This document shows positions 36,701 to 51,500 of a stretch of DNA of 53,925 nt, piece after piece; the stretch's first letter is position 1, and each line of letters starts with the position of its first letter. The notes beneath the pieces were generated by a model. That model had not been told where the DNA came from. It saw only the letters and a list, made by a program, of their open reading frames with translations, and searched no databases. The translations under genes were made by a program, and so were the position numbers. Source of the DNA: Mnemiopsis leidyi (lineage: Eukaryota > Ctenophora > Tentaculata > Lobata > Bolinopsidae); NCBI GenBank assembly GCA_000226015.1, contig JH153002.1:134971-188895 (forward strand), in the 5' to 3' direction.

Positions 36701-37507
36701 CCTTGCCGTACGCGTAGGTGATCGTGATGAATTTTCTCGCTCTGCTCTGCACAGCCACGATTCCGTAACCACAGCTTGTGCACATCACAATACAATTGGT
36801 TGGAACAACGTAAATTAGCAGCCATTCCGTTTTACATGATAATGCTTTTTTAAATGCACGACACACGAGTTTAAAAATTTTAATGTTGACTATTCTAGCA
36901 TGTTTGCCATTTGTAGAAGAAAGGTTGGCCGATGTTAAATATCAAACAATCGACTAACTAATTGACCATTAATTGAAACTTTAATGTGACCATGTATTAG
37001 CACGTTAACTAAAACTTTATCTTTAACAGGATTCACAAGGTTAACAGGACTAGGCTTTGTCGGAGCTAAAGTGCAACTGCCAGTATCATTACATAAATGA
37101 AACAGTATAAGGGACGGTAATTCTATCACTCACCCGTATCCGAGACAACGGTCGGCAAGGATACAGTTTGTTTAGGGGCAGGCGGATGGTCGTTGCCATC
37201 CTCTAGTAAGATCTGAAACGAATTAAATTCCATAAAATACTAATTATCCCATTGACAGAATTGAGCTGCGAAGCGGAGTACACTATTTATGGAAAGTTCC
37301 TCAATGTAAGTTTAATACCGAAGCAGCTGTGCTGTAAATCACTTCAGTTTCGAACTTCTCAATTCTCACCTCTAAGTTTCCGATTCCAAGGTGGTTTACT
37401 AGCTCATGGAGGACTCTGTTTAAGTAGACAAAATTTACCGTCGACTTCCGCTCGTGGATGTCGACGGAAAGGTCGATGAACTGGTGAAGCTCAACCTTCG
37501 TGCCCAT
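24721..37507 (-). CDS. QRICH2: QRICH2/DUF4795-family coiled-coil protein (18 exons)
   Basis: Structural protein of the sperm-flagellum/cilium family with the DUF4795 region. Exons in order: 37507-37370, 37212-37134, 36368-36190, 36075-35986, 35836-35699, 35536-35476, 34573-34142, 32675-32490, 32093-31999, 31602-31471, 31079-30951, 30819-30540, 30430-30346, 30219-30055, 29326-29234, 28873-28731, 28025-27922, 24822-24721. Phases agree, 876 aa. Seen: an N-terminal helical module ending LHELVNHLGIGNLE as in the family; long heptad-rich helices in exons 3-12; then the conserved C-terminal block FHCISCDRP (about residue 680), PYDMPPTNRSCGGQHT (about 735) and QGQDGHIYRGR (about 820); a basic tail. 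The first exon is open upstream to an acceptor at 37553, so the start could be further up. The human protein's glutamine-rich repeats are absent. Exons 1-15 are firm; exons 16-17 moderate (the exon 16 donor is weak); the last exon, after a 3.1-kb intron, is tentative. Confidence 0.85.
25388..25506. mobile_element. about 120-bp inverted-repeat element in the last QRICH2 intron
   Basis: The left end TTGCCTTACCCGGGATTAT and the reverse complement of the right end (TTGCCTAACTCGGGATTAT) match at 17 of 19 positions, with weaker pairing further in. The element is GC-rich in a very AT-rich setting. No clear target duplication. MITE-like, family not assigned. Confidence 0.6.
27106..27186 (+). repeat. 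37-bp tandem duplication
   Basis: Two near-identical copies of a unit starting GGCTAGAGACATGCGACACA and ending AGTATTTG, in the last intron of the QRICH2-like gene. Confidence 0.9.
29004..29090 (+). repeat. A-rich tandem repeat (about 15 bp, five to six copies)
   Basis: Units of AGAAAACTGTATAAA in QRICH2-like intron 15. Confidence 0.9.
36357..36616 (-). repeat. four-unit tandem repeat containing the QRICH2 exon 3 acceptor
   Basis: Units of 64-65 bp (the CTTGGGAG word recurs at 36369, 36434, 36498 and 36563). On the coding strand each unit ends in CTCCCAAG followed by the first ten or so bases of exon 3 (GTTCCAATTC; GTTATAATTC in the fourth). Thus the acceptor and exon head exist in four copies, of which only the one at 36368 leads into the exon. 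Entering an upstream copy and reading on meets a TAA within about seven codons. Confidence 0.9.
36676..36706. repeat. perfect 11-bp hairpin
   Basis: GCAAGGCATGC and its reverse complement are separated by 9 bases, inside QRICH2-like intron 2. No T-run or other terminator feature. Confidence 0.8.
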
Positions 37508-37552
37508 TACTAGATCGTCATTTAGCTGTTTACCATGATAACCCCTGGGTCC

Positions 37553-39823
37553 CTAACAACACAATGAAGAAATCAATTCAGAAACTGAACATTTTTCGAA
37601 AGTTTATTGTAAAGGGTCGGGTGTGAGGGTAATTCGAATTTGATTTATATTGTGCAGTAACAAAAGAAAATAAGCTGGCAATAACGCCTACAAACAAGGT
37701 AACTCTGCATGCCTCTCATTATGACACGGATACATGTAATATTGTAGCAACCATGGAAACAAACGATATTTCTCTGTGACTTCACCAGGCCTTGATGCCT
37801 GAAATTCTAAGCTATAGTCTGTATTGTATATCGTAGATGATTTAGCCGCTTTTAACTGTAGGAATAGGCACAAGGCTAACGGAAAAGAGTGCCAAATTAA
37901 TATTCTACGTCAATACATTGAATATTTGTCGGGCGTTTAAAAAGATAAAACAGTGCTATTTAAGTATTAGTGGGATACTTGTAACAGCTACTTTATTACC
38001 GCTTTCAATCTTAATCGAGACAGTAGTTTATTATTTTGGATAACCCAAATTATAATGGTCACTTTTGTTTTTACGTAAAAAGGTGATCCGGCGGTACAGC
38101 ATAGCTAGGTGAATAATGAATCAAACATAAATTGGGAGTTAAAATTAAAGATACGGAAGATAACAACCGTTATTATATAGCTGTAATTTACAGCAATTAC
38201 GAAAATGCGATGAAATATCTCATCTACGCGGGAATATTGGTGGCGTATTAAACAGGGGCCTGAACATCGAACATTTGGAACAAGGGTGAAAAATGAAAAC
38301 GTGACACAAGCTTTGAAGGGGGAAGTGGGAACAGGTAAATGACAGTCGACATACAATTTAATTTTTTAGATTCTAAGCAAGCTCTTTTTCTCGTTCTTCA
38401 TTTAACACTTAACACATTTAACACTTAAAGTTGTAGGCAGCTCATGGGCGAGTCGGTCAATTAATTCGTAAATTCTCGGTATTAGAAACTGTTAACTGAA
38501 TATGAAATGCATTATCAGACGTCATCTCCAAGCAGTTATCATGAATCGTCCGACATTCAAGACGCAACAAATTTTCACCACTTTGTCAACAAACAATTAT
38601 CGCGACTCAATCTGCAATAGACCTGCGCCTTAGCTATTCGATTGTTCACAAGCTGGAAAATGTGTGGGCAGTCGGCAAAGTAGCATTTGGAGACTGGAGT
38701 TTCAGCAAGACGCAAATCAGAGCTAAAGCTGCGTAAGAAAAATGTACATTGCAAAGAAAACTAAAACAAATGAAAACTAAGGGGAAGTAGCTAATATGGC
38801 GAACTGTGGAAATTCTGAGTGGGAAAGGGCTGAGACGCATGAACGTCACTCATTTCATTGTGCCGTCGTGCGAAAATTGCCATAGAGATACTCCGCAAGA
38901 TCAATGGTATTAAACGAGTTGGTAGGCGCCCGAAAGTTTGTTGCGCGGCGCTAAAGGTTAATTCTGAAATTTAATGATTTAAAAATCTAAATATGGTAAT
39001 TTTCTACGTTGATTTTCGATTTGAAACGCAATATAAAAAATTATTATAATTAAAATGAGATAGTAATTTGATAATGTTTTATTTTTCATTCAAATTTCAC
39101 GATGAAACTGTGATCAAGTTTATAAATATAAATTTGTTTTTGTTGACAACGCGCAATTAAAAAACTTTTTAGCTAAAATGTGATGAAGTGAAAACGTTTT
39201 TATTTTCAAGTGTTAATTCGATATCGTATGTTTGCACTACTTTATGTTATTATTTAAGTATAATTATTTGCAATATTTCGTACTGATTTAGTTAAAGTTC
39301 GTAGATTTTACTTAAAGTTTATCTACAAGTCGAATCAAGTGCCGCGCACCGAGTTAAGCCAAGAGATGAATATCACGCGCGTTCGAAATTTCCCGTTGGA
39401 TAAAGCCAGTTTTGTGGACCAATAGATTTGCAACACATTCTGTACATTTATTGCCTAACGTAGTCTAACTCTGTAATAAAAGCTATGTAAGCTCCAGGAC
39501 ATGCCATTATTCAGGCGTTTTCTCGCTGATTGGTGTACTTCTGCCCTTCCGTTTAAACTTAGTATTTGCATCGACTCTTCCACTTCCTATTTCTGTTTGT
39601 GCAACCTTATTGAAAAAGTGGTTTCCAGCATATTACAAATTTCTAACAAATCGTTGCGCCCTAATCGGCATTTTCGTCGTTTGAATGTAAAATCTTTTTT
39701 GAATGACGGAATAACACTTTTTTCAGCCGAATACGTTTTTGAACTGTAATATTTCTATTAATACTATCGGCGCTTATTCTAATCACCATTTCTTATTAGG
39801 GGTCCTACAGTCTGATACAAAGC
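37553..39823. other. intergenic stretch between the QRICH2-like gene and BiP
   Basis: Divergent gene pair, so both promoters should lie here. No coding exon seen. A CCAAT word at 39419 and an ATTGG word at 39527 lie 300-400 bp before the BiP start, and GAAATTTC at about 39389 resembles a two-unit heat-shock element. I found no perfect CCAAT-N9-CCACG ER-stress element by eye. A CpG-containing patch at 39340-39400 stands out from AT-rich flanks. Confidence 0.4.
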
Positions 39824-43076
<3,253 letters not shown>

Positions 43077-43491
43077 AGAACAAAACACCGAACTTTGATC
43101 ACCTCTTAGGTTAAATTATCGCCGAGATATCTCACCCGCCCTCCCCATCTCAACCAGCAGACTATCGAGTTGAAGATCCAGATTTTTATGTAGAAAGTTT
43201 ATTGTTCAGCAGGCTCCAAGTTAGATCGTCAGAGCTGTGCTCCTGGCCTTATTCTACTCAAATTATCCTCAAATTTTGTTGCTATTTTTAGATTTTCGTT
43301 GTAACTAAGACCTTTCCATGGGGACCCCGAGCACTGTTGGTATTTGATATTGTGTTGACTTTGTTATATATTGCATTTTTATGTATTTATTTCACTTAAA
43401 TGTTGAATGGTTGATATAAGAAATAACGTGTTATCACTAGTTGCCAGTCTACAAAATCCAGTTTATTGCACCGACTTCAAATATTTGTTAA

Positions 43492-43497
43492 AATAAA
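43492..43497 (+). terminator. probable BiP poly(A) signal
   Basis: AATAAA about 415 bp after the stop codon, the first canonical hexamer after it that I noticed. Confidence 0.55.
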
Positions 43498-44818
43498 ATC
43501 TAAAAAGTATACAACTACGACAGGTGTATTGTGTGATTGTAGACAGGCGTCTTATGGATCAATAGAGAAGAAAGCGGCTTTAACGTATCCTCAAGCCGGC
43601 TTGTAAGGACACGTATGTTAACTCAGTCATTGTGCAACAGTTTAGCCGAGTCACGTGGTATCGCACTTAAAACACGTGTTACAGTGGAACTTTGTGAACA
43701 AAGTTATTATGAGGAATTGTGAAGCAATGGAGCAGGTGTCAAGTGTCGATACAGGAGTGGAACTGGCGGTATAATTTAGTTTTGGCGGCTGGTAAATAAG
43801 AAAAGCACTGGGAAGTACAATGTACCTGAACCTTTTCTTGTAAACCTATGGGGTTTAAATCCTGTCTTCTACAAACAGCGAAAGCGTACTTGATAGATTT
43901 ACAGTGTGTACTAAACTAATTTTAAATCCTATAGCGACCGCTGAGTATTCTTCTTCCTACCTGCATATGAGACCAAGTACATAAAGTACAGTTAGTACAT
44001 AAAGTACATTTAATACAAATCCTAAGTTGTTTGGTACTGTCCGTGTGGAAGGCACAACTATACACGGCCAATACAACTATACTTGTTTAATTATCAAATA
44101 GATGTACACTAGGAGTACACTTTGCACTTGTGTGGCATGTCCATGTTATGTCAGAGATTGTAAGGATACCCAATGTATACACTCAAAGATTGTAAGGATG
44201 TCCAATGTACAACGGTAGAAAATTGTTAATTTTCTGTCTTCATCCGATAAGCTTCCAAGTTCCCACCAACATTGGTCAAATTGAGTCGATTAAATCAAGA
44301 TTAAATTATTGATTTTTGAAATATTAGTTTCATTAGATCATTGATAAATAGTAGACAAAATCAGGACATCGGAAGACAGAAAGACGCTAAACCGTTATTT
44401 AAGTGAGCACTCCAGGTATTTTGACAACTTCGTGCAAACGTCCTCTGATTGGAAATTGAGCATTACGTAAAAAGCAAGATTCCATTATGGGGGTTTGGGG
44501 GCAACTCAAAAAGCTCAATAGAGACCCTAAAATTCCAAAAATAGATAAAGAGTTTTTTAGTTTTTTGAGTTGGCTTCCCATCAATATTCCAACCGAGAAT
44601 TTTTATCGTTTAAACAACATGAATTGTGGGCTGTTTCTTAGCAACTAGTGAGCTTTAAAGTCTCCTGAATCGTAATTTAACGTCTGAACTCTGAAGTATC
44701 GAAAAATGAATACAGAATGAATAAAACTCTCTAATCTCTATCTTTCATCCTTGCGATACGTCGGTGATGATATAGAGTAAGGGTTTCCGGTCTTGAGAAA
44801 GATGACGTAAGACTAATA

Positions 44819-45060
44819 AGTAACAAGCAAGACATACGTGGGCCAATCCGGTTACATCGCTGCAGAAGTGTGTCGTATAGCTAGCAGAATTGTAGCGCGC
44901 GGTGAAACTTTAGAAGATTTATTGCACGGACCGTTATTCTTGACGGCGTGTAGAATTAAGCGACCGAGATATCATACGTGTCCTACGTGAAACAGTTGAA
45001 AGTGGGCGGATACATGACCGCCGAGAAATTTCTAAAAACTGGCTGCAATTTAGCAAGTAC
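44819..45060 (+). other. coding-like relic, unrecognised
   Basis: A frame open from about 44819 to 44992 reads a plausible peptide (including SGYIAAEVCRIASRIV and ETLEDLLHG), and an overlapping frame from about 44968 to 45060 reads SYVKQLKVGGYMTAEKFL. Neither starts with an ATG. The higher G+C and amino-acid make-up suggest a decayed gene or transposon fragment with a frameshift, but I do not recognise the family, and chance is possible. Confidence 0.25.
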
Positions 45061-45543
45061 GGAATAGGCAGTGTAAATGAATCATGGTCAATTGATGAAT
45101 TTCATGCTACAATCAAAACACTTTTTCAAAACCAGAACTCAATAACAAATGTTAAGGTACATCAGCTTTCAGCAAAACACAACTAAATCAAAAACATATT
45201 TAATTTTTTCAACTTAAATAGTAAATAAAGTATGTTACTAAAATGAGCAGTAAATACACTGTACAAAAGCTTTACAATCTGCATACACATAATTTACTCA
45301 ATATCTCACGACCCAACTACTCAATTATCAAAAACACAGGTTTATAGTTTTTCTAGAAAGCTACAACTTCTTGAATTCACAGGTGAGACTGGGATTTTTC
45401 GTTACATTTGACAAGAGTCTTTTATATACATGAACAACATTAGATCCCCACAAACAACTCTGATTGATGTGAAACTAAAGAGTTCTTAAGTACTTCAGTC
45501 TTCATGAATACTTAGTTTTGTGTCCCGAATTAGGAAAAATCCG

Positions 45544-48500
45544 TTAGAACGGTCGTGGTCGGTTAAAGTGGGAATATCTGGACTGTGAAATGGTGTTGCT
45601 TTGTCCTCCAACTATGAAGTTGCGATTTATCATCACACTGAAAGTAGTCTTGGTAAGTGAAGTAGTAAAACTAGTGAAGTAGTATGTTGTACTTGATACC
45701 TTGTAAATTTAGTCTTTTTTAGTAATATTTACCTACAGTAGACTGCAGATAGCAATTAGCAAGTATCGAGGTTAAAACAACAATTACCTAGTCAAGAGGT
45801 AATTCTGTAAATGTAGCAACTGCTACGTGTTCTAGGTACATGGCCGGTAGCTACTTCATCCAATGCAATTGATATATATATGAGTAGATACCAAACAAAG
45901 GCATACACATAATCCACGGTCCACATAATCCACCAAGAACGTGCCTAGTAGTAGATACATTTAACATCACAACACACTCACTTGTTTCTGGACCAATTAA
46001 AAGCCGATTCACGAGCCTGAGCTGTTCTACTCTCACTTGGAGGGCTATTTTTCCTGCTGCTACCAGAGGAGGACATGAGGCGACTTAACGGTCGGTCTAA
46101 CAAACTCTGAAACGGAAAACAAACACGGATAACGGGTATATGTACAGACACTCTTGCTTTAACCTACCTGGGTTTGAAGTCAATTGTAGATCAACTGAGA
46201 ATTGAGAAGGTAATATCATTGAAATAGAGAGAATATGAAAATCATGGCAAGACAATACCAGTTCATGCAAGTACAATAAAATACATTGGACTGTAATCTG
46301 CGAATTTTGTCCGCAGCAGATCCGATCAGCTCCGCCGCCAGCCGCGGACCAGACATTGTTTGCCTTGTCGCGGTGATACCAGACTCTCGCAGCTCAAAGC
46401 TGAACGAGAATCGGGTTTCGTTAAAATTACGGTAGACGGATATAATCTCGTCAAAGTTTGCCGACTAGAATCATATATAACAGACGTCAAAATTCTTGGG
46501 GCGGAGTAGGAAATCTTTTCTATCACGTGACAGCATTTCTCCAAATTGATTGCGTATCAAGCTTCTTATTGGTCATGTGACAGACAAAATTTCCGACTCC
46601 TCCCCAATTCTGACGTCTATTGTACTTATACATAATTGCAGAACCTACCGGCAAAGAGAAGTCGATGCAGGGAGCTGAGTTGGAAGCAGCAGGCTGAGTG
46701 GCAGTAGGATTGCAAATAGGTGGGGGCGAGGTCTTGGTTTTAAGAGGCTGCGTCGGTGTGGACGTGAAGAACGTCTCCTTTTCCACTGTCAGCGGCTTTG
46801 AAACAGCTGAAATTGTAAAGTTGCTATTTATAGAACGTCTCCTTTTCCACTGTCAGCGGCTTTGAAACAGCTGAAATTGTAAAGTTGCTATTTGTAGAAC
46901 GTCTCCTTTTCCACTGTCAGCGGCTTTTAAACAGCCCTGAAATTGTAAAGTTGCTATTTATAGAACGTCTCCTTTTCGACTGTCAGCGGCTTTAAAACAG
47001 CTGAAATTGTAAAGTTGCTATTTATAGAACGTCCCCTTTTCCACTGTCAGCGGCTTTAACAATTCTGATGAAGTAATTTTCGAATATCAAAAAAATTGAA
47101 ATTTTACCACTTACCCTATTTCCTAATCAGCCAAATTCCCCTCCCCTACCCCTCCCCTCTATTTTCCCGACTTTACGTCGCTCTATTTTACTTACCTAGA
47201 TATCTGTAATATTAAGATATTACTGTGAGTTGTGTCGGACAGTCGTCCAAAATATAAAAAAAGTTTGAATTAACATACAACACATCTTCTGGTTAAACTT
47301 ATTATTTAAGCGCCTACTGCCCTACTGTCATGTAAATTTAGTATTGATGGTGATATTACAACTGCGTCTAGCACTCTCTGTGATCATGACATGACAGAAA
47401 TATGGTTCGAGATGATTTTCGATGCTACCTATTGCTTCTCAGATATTGTAATCATGCAATCAGAAATGACAAAAACGCATGGTATGGAAGATACGTCGGT
47501 GTATGTTAAAAACATACGTTCTTAATATAATATAACGGCAAAAGGGTCATATAGTTTGGTAAGTGGGGCAATTGGCGCCAATGGATCCACTCAATAGAAC
47601 AAATGGATGTTCCAATGGCGCCAATGGCGATGAGGTCAGTGGTGCCAATGTTGGTCCCCATCACCATTGGCGCCAATGAATGTGTTCCATTGGCGACAAT
47701 GGCTATCGTCATTGGCGACCATTGGATCATTTTTTCACGATCACCACTCAGAGTGAATGGATCATTTGGAATTACAATGGCGACAATGGTAGCAATGGCG
47801 ACAATGGTACCGACAATGGTACTGACAATGGGGACATTGGCGACAATGGTACCAATGGCGTTTCATATCAACATATATAAGACTAAAAATTGCTATCGCC
47901 CACAAGATGCCTTACCTTCATCACGAAATACATAGAATAAATGACACTGATGAGCATGCCAGACACTCCTTGTTTCAGAGAGGAATCATCAAGCCTTCCA
48001 TGACCTGCGTTGGATGTTCTTCCAAGATGATGCTGATTCCTTGTTCAGCAACGAAGTCTTCAGACCTCCTCATCTGGCGCTGCCTGCCTTGCAAGAAGTT
48101 CAAAAACATCCGGACCGACAGTGGTCTCTCCGGACAGAAGCTCTCACAGTCTCACTATCCACCTCCCTTCTGTTAATTTTCTATCTTAGCTTGAAGTCCT
48201 TGACGAACGTTGCAGTCTCCCAGCTCGGTGTATCATAGTAGAGATGAGAAAAGACGGACAGCTGTTGAACTTAAAGAAGCATTAAATTTTTATTTTTCTG
48301 TGTTACTTATCAAGTATAACCTAAATATAATTTTAATTCCTGTGTTTTGCTTTTAAATCTTAAAAAGAACTATAAAACAACCTAAAACAATTCCACCGGT
48401 GGAATTCTACACGTGAAATTCCACCGGTGGAATTCTACCCGTGAAATTCCACCGGCGGAATTCTACCCGTGGAATTCCACCGGTGGAAGTGTCGGGCTTC

Positions 48501-51500
48501 TTGGAAACTGCCGAGGTTTTACCAGACTCTCGCAGCCCAATCGTTTCGTTAGAACGGTAGACGGAAATAATATCGTCAATATGTATTTACTTTTATCCTA
48601 TCGGATCGACTTGCACTTGTGACCGTTCTGTATTTTACAGTTTTGTACATAAATTTGCTTTACATCACTGCAGGCTATGTAGTCAGCGCCAGTTAACCTC
48701 AATGCTGCTTGGGAGTTGGAGATTTCAAGCCCATCAGAATTGCTTTCGAGCTGGTTTCACTCATCACTGTTTCAATACCTACTGTCCTTGATCATCCCTA
48801 CTGCAATGCTTTCAGTATAGATCAGCGCGCGCGCGCGAGCCGCGCACTTGCACAAAACGTAGACGGTAAAAAACTTTTGCCACAAAAGCGTAAGAAAATT
48901 TCGCGCGTTCCAATGTCTCATGAGATGCATCCACACGTTACCACGTTAGCCATTACATTGTCCTCTCGGGCCTTAGCTACGTCGCGAAAACAGATGAGTA
49001 GTAAAGTATTAAGTTTAAGCAATTCATCTCCATGAGCTGAATTAAATATGATATTTCAATAGACAGATCCGTTTGCGTTTAGAATAATAACTGAAAAAAA
49101 ACTGTATCAAAATGTCTCCTGTTTCTACTTTTCTAGAGATTCAATAACGTAGATAAATTACGAGTAAACAGCAACATTGTTGTTGTATTACAGTACATTG
49201 CCCCACACAATCACATGCCAGTAGCAGGCTATATACAGGACTATTTACAATGCTGCTAGATTATACACCTCTACCCACGCAGGTACACGACCGTGCACCT
49301 GCCCAGATACTGATACCAATTATTCCATATTTGGATTGAAGAGCTAGTCAGCTCCTATTTCTGACCGTCATTTGAGGAACGATGATTACAAATATAGGAG
49401 GTTCTATTTTCCTACCTTCTGGCACAGAGGATACATAATATATCAAGAGAAGCTTCCCCGACGGTCTAAGAAGTTTGGATACATAATTTAATACAGTATA
49501 AAAACATTTCCAAAGTGTTAAATATCGAGATAAAATTTCCTGATAACTCTCTCTTAGAACTGGGCCACCAAGGTGCGACTGATTTTCTTGGCAAACTTGT
49601 TAGTCAACATTATAAGTCAACATTGTGAGTCAACATTGTGAGTCAACATACTAGTACGGAATATGACAACATTTCTTACGGCTCTTCGAAATCTAAATTC
49701 ATATTAGCATCACCTGAATAGTCTAGCATGAAAAAATGACATGATAACCATATATGTAAACAAATTGGTTTCAAAATTTTGACTGCTGAATCGACTTTTA
49801 CCTTTCAATCTGATTGGTCCTCTCCGTAGATTATCTGGCCACTGTTTTGACGTTGTTGGCACGTACGAAGAGAAGAAATCTCTGAACACCACGAAATTAT
49901 TCGGCTGAAAAACAACATGATGAGCTAATTGAGATTTATCAGAGTAGCAAGAATGACCTAACAGTAGTGCAGTGTTCTTCAAGCAACTTCAATTTTGTAA
50001 TCATGTCGTCCTCGGTTGTTGCCACATGTGCTGTGTACTGTGATTGTTTGTCGGACACAACAACTTACAGAGTCAACATGCACAGTGATGTGACTGTGAT
50101 GGGTCGAATAAAAATTATCTACGCAGCAATCTTTGAGGTCGCTTTAATGGTTTATAATGTAAATGAATAGTGGAAGAGATGAACGAATTTTCGTTCAACA
50201 TATGTATAGTGTACGTATTTGTACGTTCGACACACACAAAGGTAATTTTGAAGAGCAGAAGCTATATCAATATAGTATTGCACATATTTGACTAATGTCT
50301 ACCCCTCACTACGGGCTCAACCTTTAGTATATAAGTATATAGAGTCCAACCTTTAGTATAGAGTTATAGACATTTGAATTTGAACCTAAAGATTCGTGAC
50401 ACAGTACAGTATATAATAAATAATAAATAACGAAATTCTTCGGATATATCATATATCATATTATATATCATATAAAAACCCTTCAATTTCTCGAAGTAGA
50501 TACTGCTATATCACAATACAAAATACAGTCAACTTCAATAGTCCCAAAAAATGACAATAATTTAAATTCACATGCCACCTATAAAATCTAAAGTTAATAT
50601 GAATTCCAATGCAATTAAAACTGTAGTCAATAATTATACACGCTACAAAGTACACTCTTACAATAACTAGGTCAAATATATAGTAAACTGATGTTAATCA
50701 AACAAGTCTAAATAGCAGAGCGGCACAATCCTTCGCTGACAAAGCTTTGTTGACAAATTTAAAATTTACCGAGGTCGAAAAGTTGTCCTTACCTGGGTTA
50801 TGGGCGCTGACAAATTAAACCGCTTCTTGTAAAATCCGAGCATTTTTTCAGAAGGTCTGTCTATAGCAAGAGATCCAGGCGTAACTTTCTCCTTCTGTAA
50901 CGATAAGGATAAGAATGTTCAATATCTTGAGAGGTATATCATATCTTATATCTTACAAAGTTCAAGATATGTTTACTAGGCAAAATCCCGACTTGACATC
51001 ATAAACCATGCTAATTTAGAGTGATTAGAGGTGCAAAAATCTTAACGTCTAAAAATAGCAATTCATATTAACGCGAACGCTAGGATATACGTTAACTTTT
51101 AGTTATAATCAGCTTGTAATTCGATTACAGCATTAGTTAGTTAATCTTCTGAAATTAAAAAGCTGAGAAGTTGAACGAGGAGAAGCTGAGTGCAACAACT
51201 GCAACAATCGGCCACTCCCCGAAATACCCCTGAAAGTGGTATAATAGCGATAAATTGACGAAAGATTCTATCTACAACTCTCAACCTCACTGGCGCGCTC
51301 TCTCTCTCTCTAGGAGTCTAGAATGAAATGACGAAAAATCGTTCACTCGTGATAGTAAACATCGCTTTTGTTGCTTAATACCTCACCGCTAGACTTAGCC
51401 TCTTGTTTGGTGTTAGTGGGTTCATTGCGCAACACGCTAAGTGCTAACCGATGCTTTTTCATGGATCCATCAAACTTGAAAATTTTTACTTTTTGTACGT

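Larger units (their letters stand above)
43077..45543. other. intergenic stretch between BiP and ATAT1 (convergent 3' ends)
   Basis: The first 430 bp are probably the BiP 3' UTR, with AATAAA at 43492-43497. A direct duplication with ATTGTAAGGAT and CCAATGTA lies at 44155-44215. A GC-richer patch at 44830-45060 has coding-like composition and is listed separately. No other gene seen. Confidence 0.5.

Noticed and set aside
39340..39823. ER-stress element (CCAAT-N9-CCACG) upstream of BiP
   Set aside because: CCAAT words are present but none is followed at the right distance by CCACG on either strand as far as I could read.
48709..49035. 108-codon plus-strand ORF over a CG-rich patch
   Set aside because: No domain; the (CG)n run and mixed composition suggest a chance frame in an ATAT1 intron.
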